The translations under genes and the position numbers were made by a program. Positions 60,720 through 62,080 of a stretch of DNA of 62,080 bases are shown in pieces. This DNA comes from a virus: IMG/VR virus record IMGVR_UViG_3300043568_002015, positions 1 through 62,080 of that record. The stretch is one strand, 5' to 3'. Each line of letters starts with the position of its first letter. Positions within the stretch are counted from its first letter, which is position 1. The notes under the pieces were generated by a model, which had not been told where the DNA came from, made no database searches, and saw only the letters and a program-made list of their open reading frames with translations.

Positions 60720-62080
60720 TGGCTATTTCAGACAGTCAAAAAGTTGACCTCCTTTATAAAAAAATCGCTTGGGCAGTGGCCAAGACGGACACCAATCCGC
60801 CTAAGGAAGCATACAACGAAACCAATCCCAGCCCATTACTAATTCGTGGCGACGTACTATGGCAATTGTCCGGTAGCATACCTGCCAGTATTCCTGCAGC
60901 AACTTCCAGTATTGTTCAGGTCTACAAAGATGGTGGCGGTAGTTATAGTGCCACTGTGGAATGTACCGAATTGGCAGTTACGGATAACCGTACCTGGAGC
61001 ACTGGATCAACTGATTGGATTTCACAAGAATTTGGCAGTACATATTTTGTAAAAGTCTATATTGATAACACTGGTAGTACCACTCCTCAGACCACTGGTA
61101 CATCGTTACAGGCAGCAGGTGTAAACGATGACCAATGGTTCTTCGATTATCAAGCAGGTATTCTGAACTTCATTGGTACCAATTTACCCACAGCTATAGC
61201 AACTGGTGTAGTTGGTAAAAGTATTTTTATCAGTGGTGCTCGCTATGTTGGCCCCAAGGGTGTAACCAGCTGGAGCGATGGACTAACCATTGGTAATGTC
61301 GTTATCAACGGTAATACCATCACAGGCAACACTGGTGTGACTTTCGGTGGTAATATCACCACAGCCAACATTATATTAACCAATAATCTGTTCTGGAGCA
61401 ATGGTGTTAGTGCATTGGCTCCCACATACGGGAATACGCAAGTAGCGCAATATTTGCCAGTATACGGTGGAAATATTTCTGCTTCCAATGTGACCATAAC
61501 CGTAACTTCCACTGGTACATTGGCAGTCAGTTCCACTGCCAATATAACAGGCAACGTCAGCATTGCTGCCAACCTGTCAGTAACTGGTAACATTTACGGC
61601 AACTTAGCACCCGGATCTAATATCACTGCCAGCCAGAACCAATTGTATGTGGCTAAAAACGGCAGCGATAGCAACAATGGCACAATCAACGCACCTTTCC
61701 TGACCATCAAGGCAGCACTGGCAGCGGCTGGGGCCATTACCTCAGCCACTGGCGTCAGCGTAAACGTTGCACCTGGATCATATACCGAAGACAATCCAGT
61801 AACCATCCCAGCCAAAGTAGCATTGATGGGCGACAATCTACGTAACGTCTCAGTAATTCCACAAACACCCAACGCAGATTTATTCTATGTGACCAATGGA
61901 TGTTATGTCTGGGGCATAACCATCAGGGATTACACAGCCAATGGATTTAGCTATAGTTCCAGTACCAGCAGCCAAAACGTATTCGTCAGCCCATACATAC
62001 AAAACTTGACCAGCGCCACAACAACAGGTACCGCAGTGATGATTGACGGTAATTACACCAGCAGTATCAGTACCAAGGCC
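60719..62080 (+). CDS. Beta-helix tail fibre, C-terminus off window
   Basis: 454 codons visible; the gene runs off the right edge. The ATG overlaps the previous stop (TAATG). MAISDSQKVDLLYKKIAWAV begins a virion attachment domain with DDQWFFDYQAGILNFIGTNL. A fibre shaft (NGNTITGNTGVTFGGNITTA) follows. From about residue 300, YVAKNGSDSNNGTINAPFLT then IKAALAAAGAITS and VNVAPGSYTEDNPVTIP mark the start of a right-handed beta-helix of the DUF1565/pectate-lyase kind, found in host-range tail spikes. The catalytic or binding end is not seen. Confidence 0.75.
   Translation, partial: MAISDSQKVDLLYKKIAWAVAKTDTNPPKEAYNETNPSPLLIRGDVLWQLSGSIPASIPAATSSIVQVYKDGGGSYSATVECTELAVTDNRTWSTGSTDWISQEFGSTYFVKVYIDNTGSTTPQTTGTSLQAAGVNDDQWFFDYQAGILNFIGTNLPTAIATGVVGKSIFISGARYVGPKGVTSWSDGLTIGNVVINGNTITGNTGVTFGGNITTANIILTNNLFWSNGVSALAPTYGNTQVAQYLPVYGGNISASNVTITVTSTGTLAVSSTANITGNVSIAANLSVTGNIYGNLAPGSNITASQNQLYVAKNGSDSNNGTINAPFLTIKAALAAAGAITSATGVSVNVAPGSYTEDNPVTIPAKVALMGDNLRNVSVIPQTPNADLFYVTNGCYVWGITIRDYTANGFSYSSSTSSQNVFVSPYIQNLTSATTTGTAVMIDGNYTSSISTKA

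Overview
The window is a 62 kb stretch of a tailed-phage (myovirus) genome of the T4 superfamily. The evidence is a recognisable set of T4-type genes: gp55 late sigma factor, gp46/gp47 recombination nuclease, baseplate gp53, gp48, gp25, gp6, a gp5-type spike, gp26 and gp51, and the head genes gp20, gp21, gp22 and gp23. Large extra fibre and adhesin genes surround this core, as in T4-like phages of aquatic bacteria. No host or photosynthesis gene is present, so the host cannot be named.

Layout. (1) 1-37.7 kb, minus strand, read right to left: gp48-like tube cap, gp53, a long hub protein, a gp5-type spike carrying several wall enzymes, gp25, gp6, a giant 4272-residue structural protein in the gp7 position, a set of fibre and adhesin genes, an intein-like (Hint) adhesin beside a 2-oxoglutarate oxygenase, and glycosyltransferase-like genes running off the left edge. 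(2) 37.8-43.8 kb, plus strand: gp55, gp47, a sulfotransferase-like gene, gp46, a radical SAM enzyme and a GIY-YIG nuclease. (3) 43.8-44.3 kb: 500 bases with no gene but many hairpins. (4) 44.3-45.4 kb, minus strand: gp51-like and gp26. (5) 45.4-54.5 kb, plus strand: tape measure, portal, prohead core, protease, scaffold and major capsid. (6) 54.5-55.3 kb, minus strand: one gene plus a tRNA. (7) 55.3-62 kb, plus strand: more virion, fibre, PKD and beta-helix genes, the last one cut by the window edge.

Control. An octamer of the form NATAAATA, like the T4 late promoter that gp55 reads, lies upstream of many structural genes on the correct strand. Sigma70-type promoters precede gp55 and the tRNA. 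Short U-tailed hairpins end the gp23 unit, the gene after it, the 55.3 kb gene and the left fibre block.

Most striking feature. The tRNA at 55147-55223 has anticodon CUA, so it should read the amber codon UAG. The gene 15 bases downstream of it has its best-supported start at an ATG whose third codon is an in-frame UAG. This looks like a gene whose expression depends on the suppressor tRNA transcribed just ahead of it. Other unusual elements are the Hint adhesin with a proline-rich stalk beside a prolyl-hydroxylase-like enzyme, the multi-enzyme spike, a gp55 gene that appears to start at AUU, and two late promoters that face each other within a 12-bp inverted repeat.
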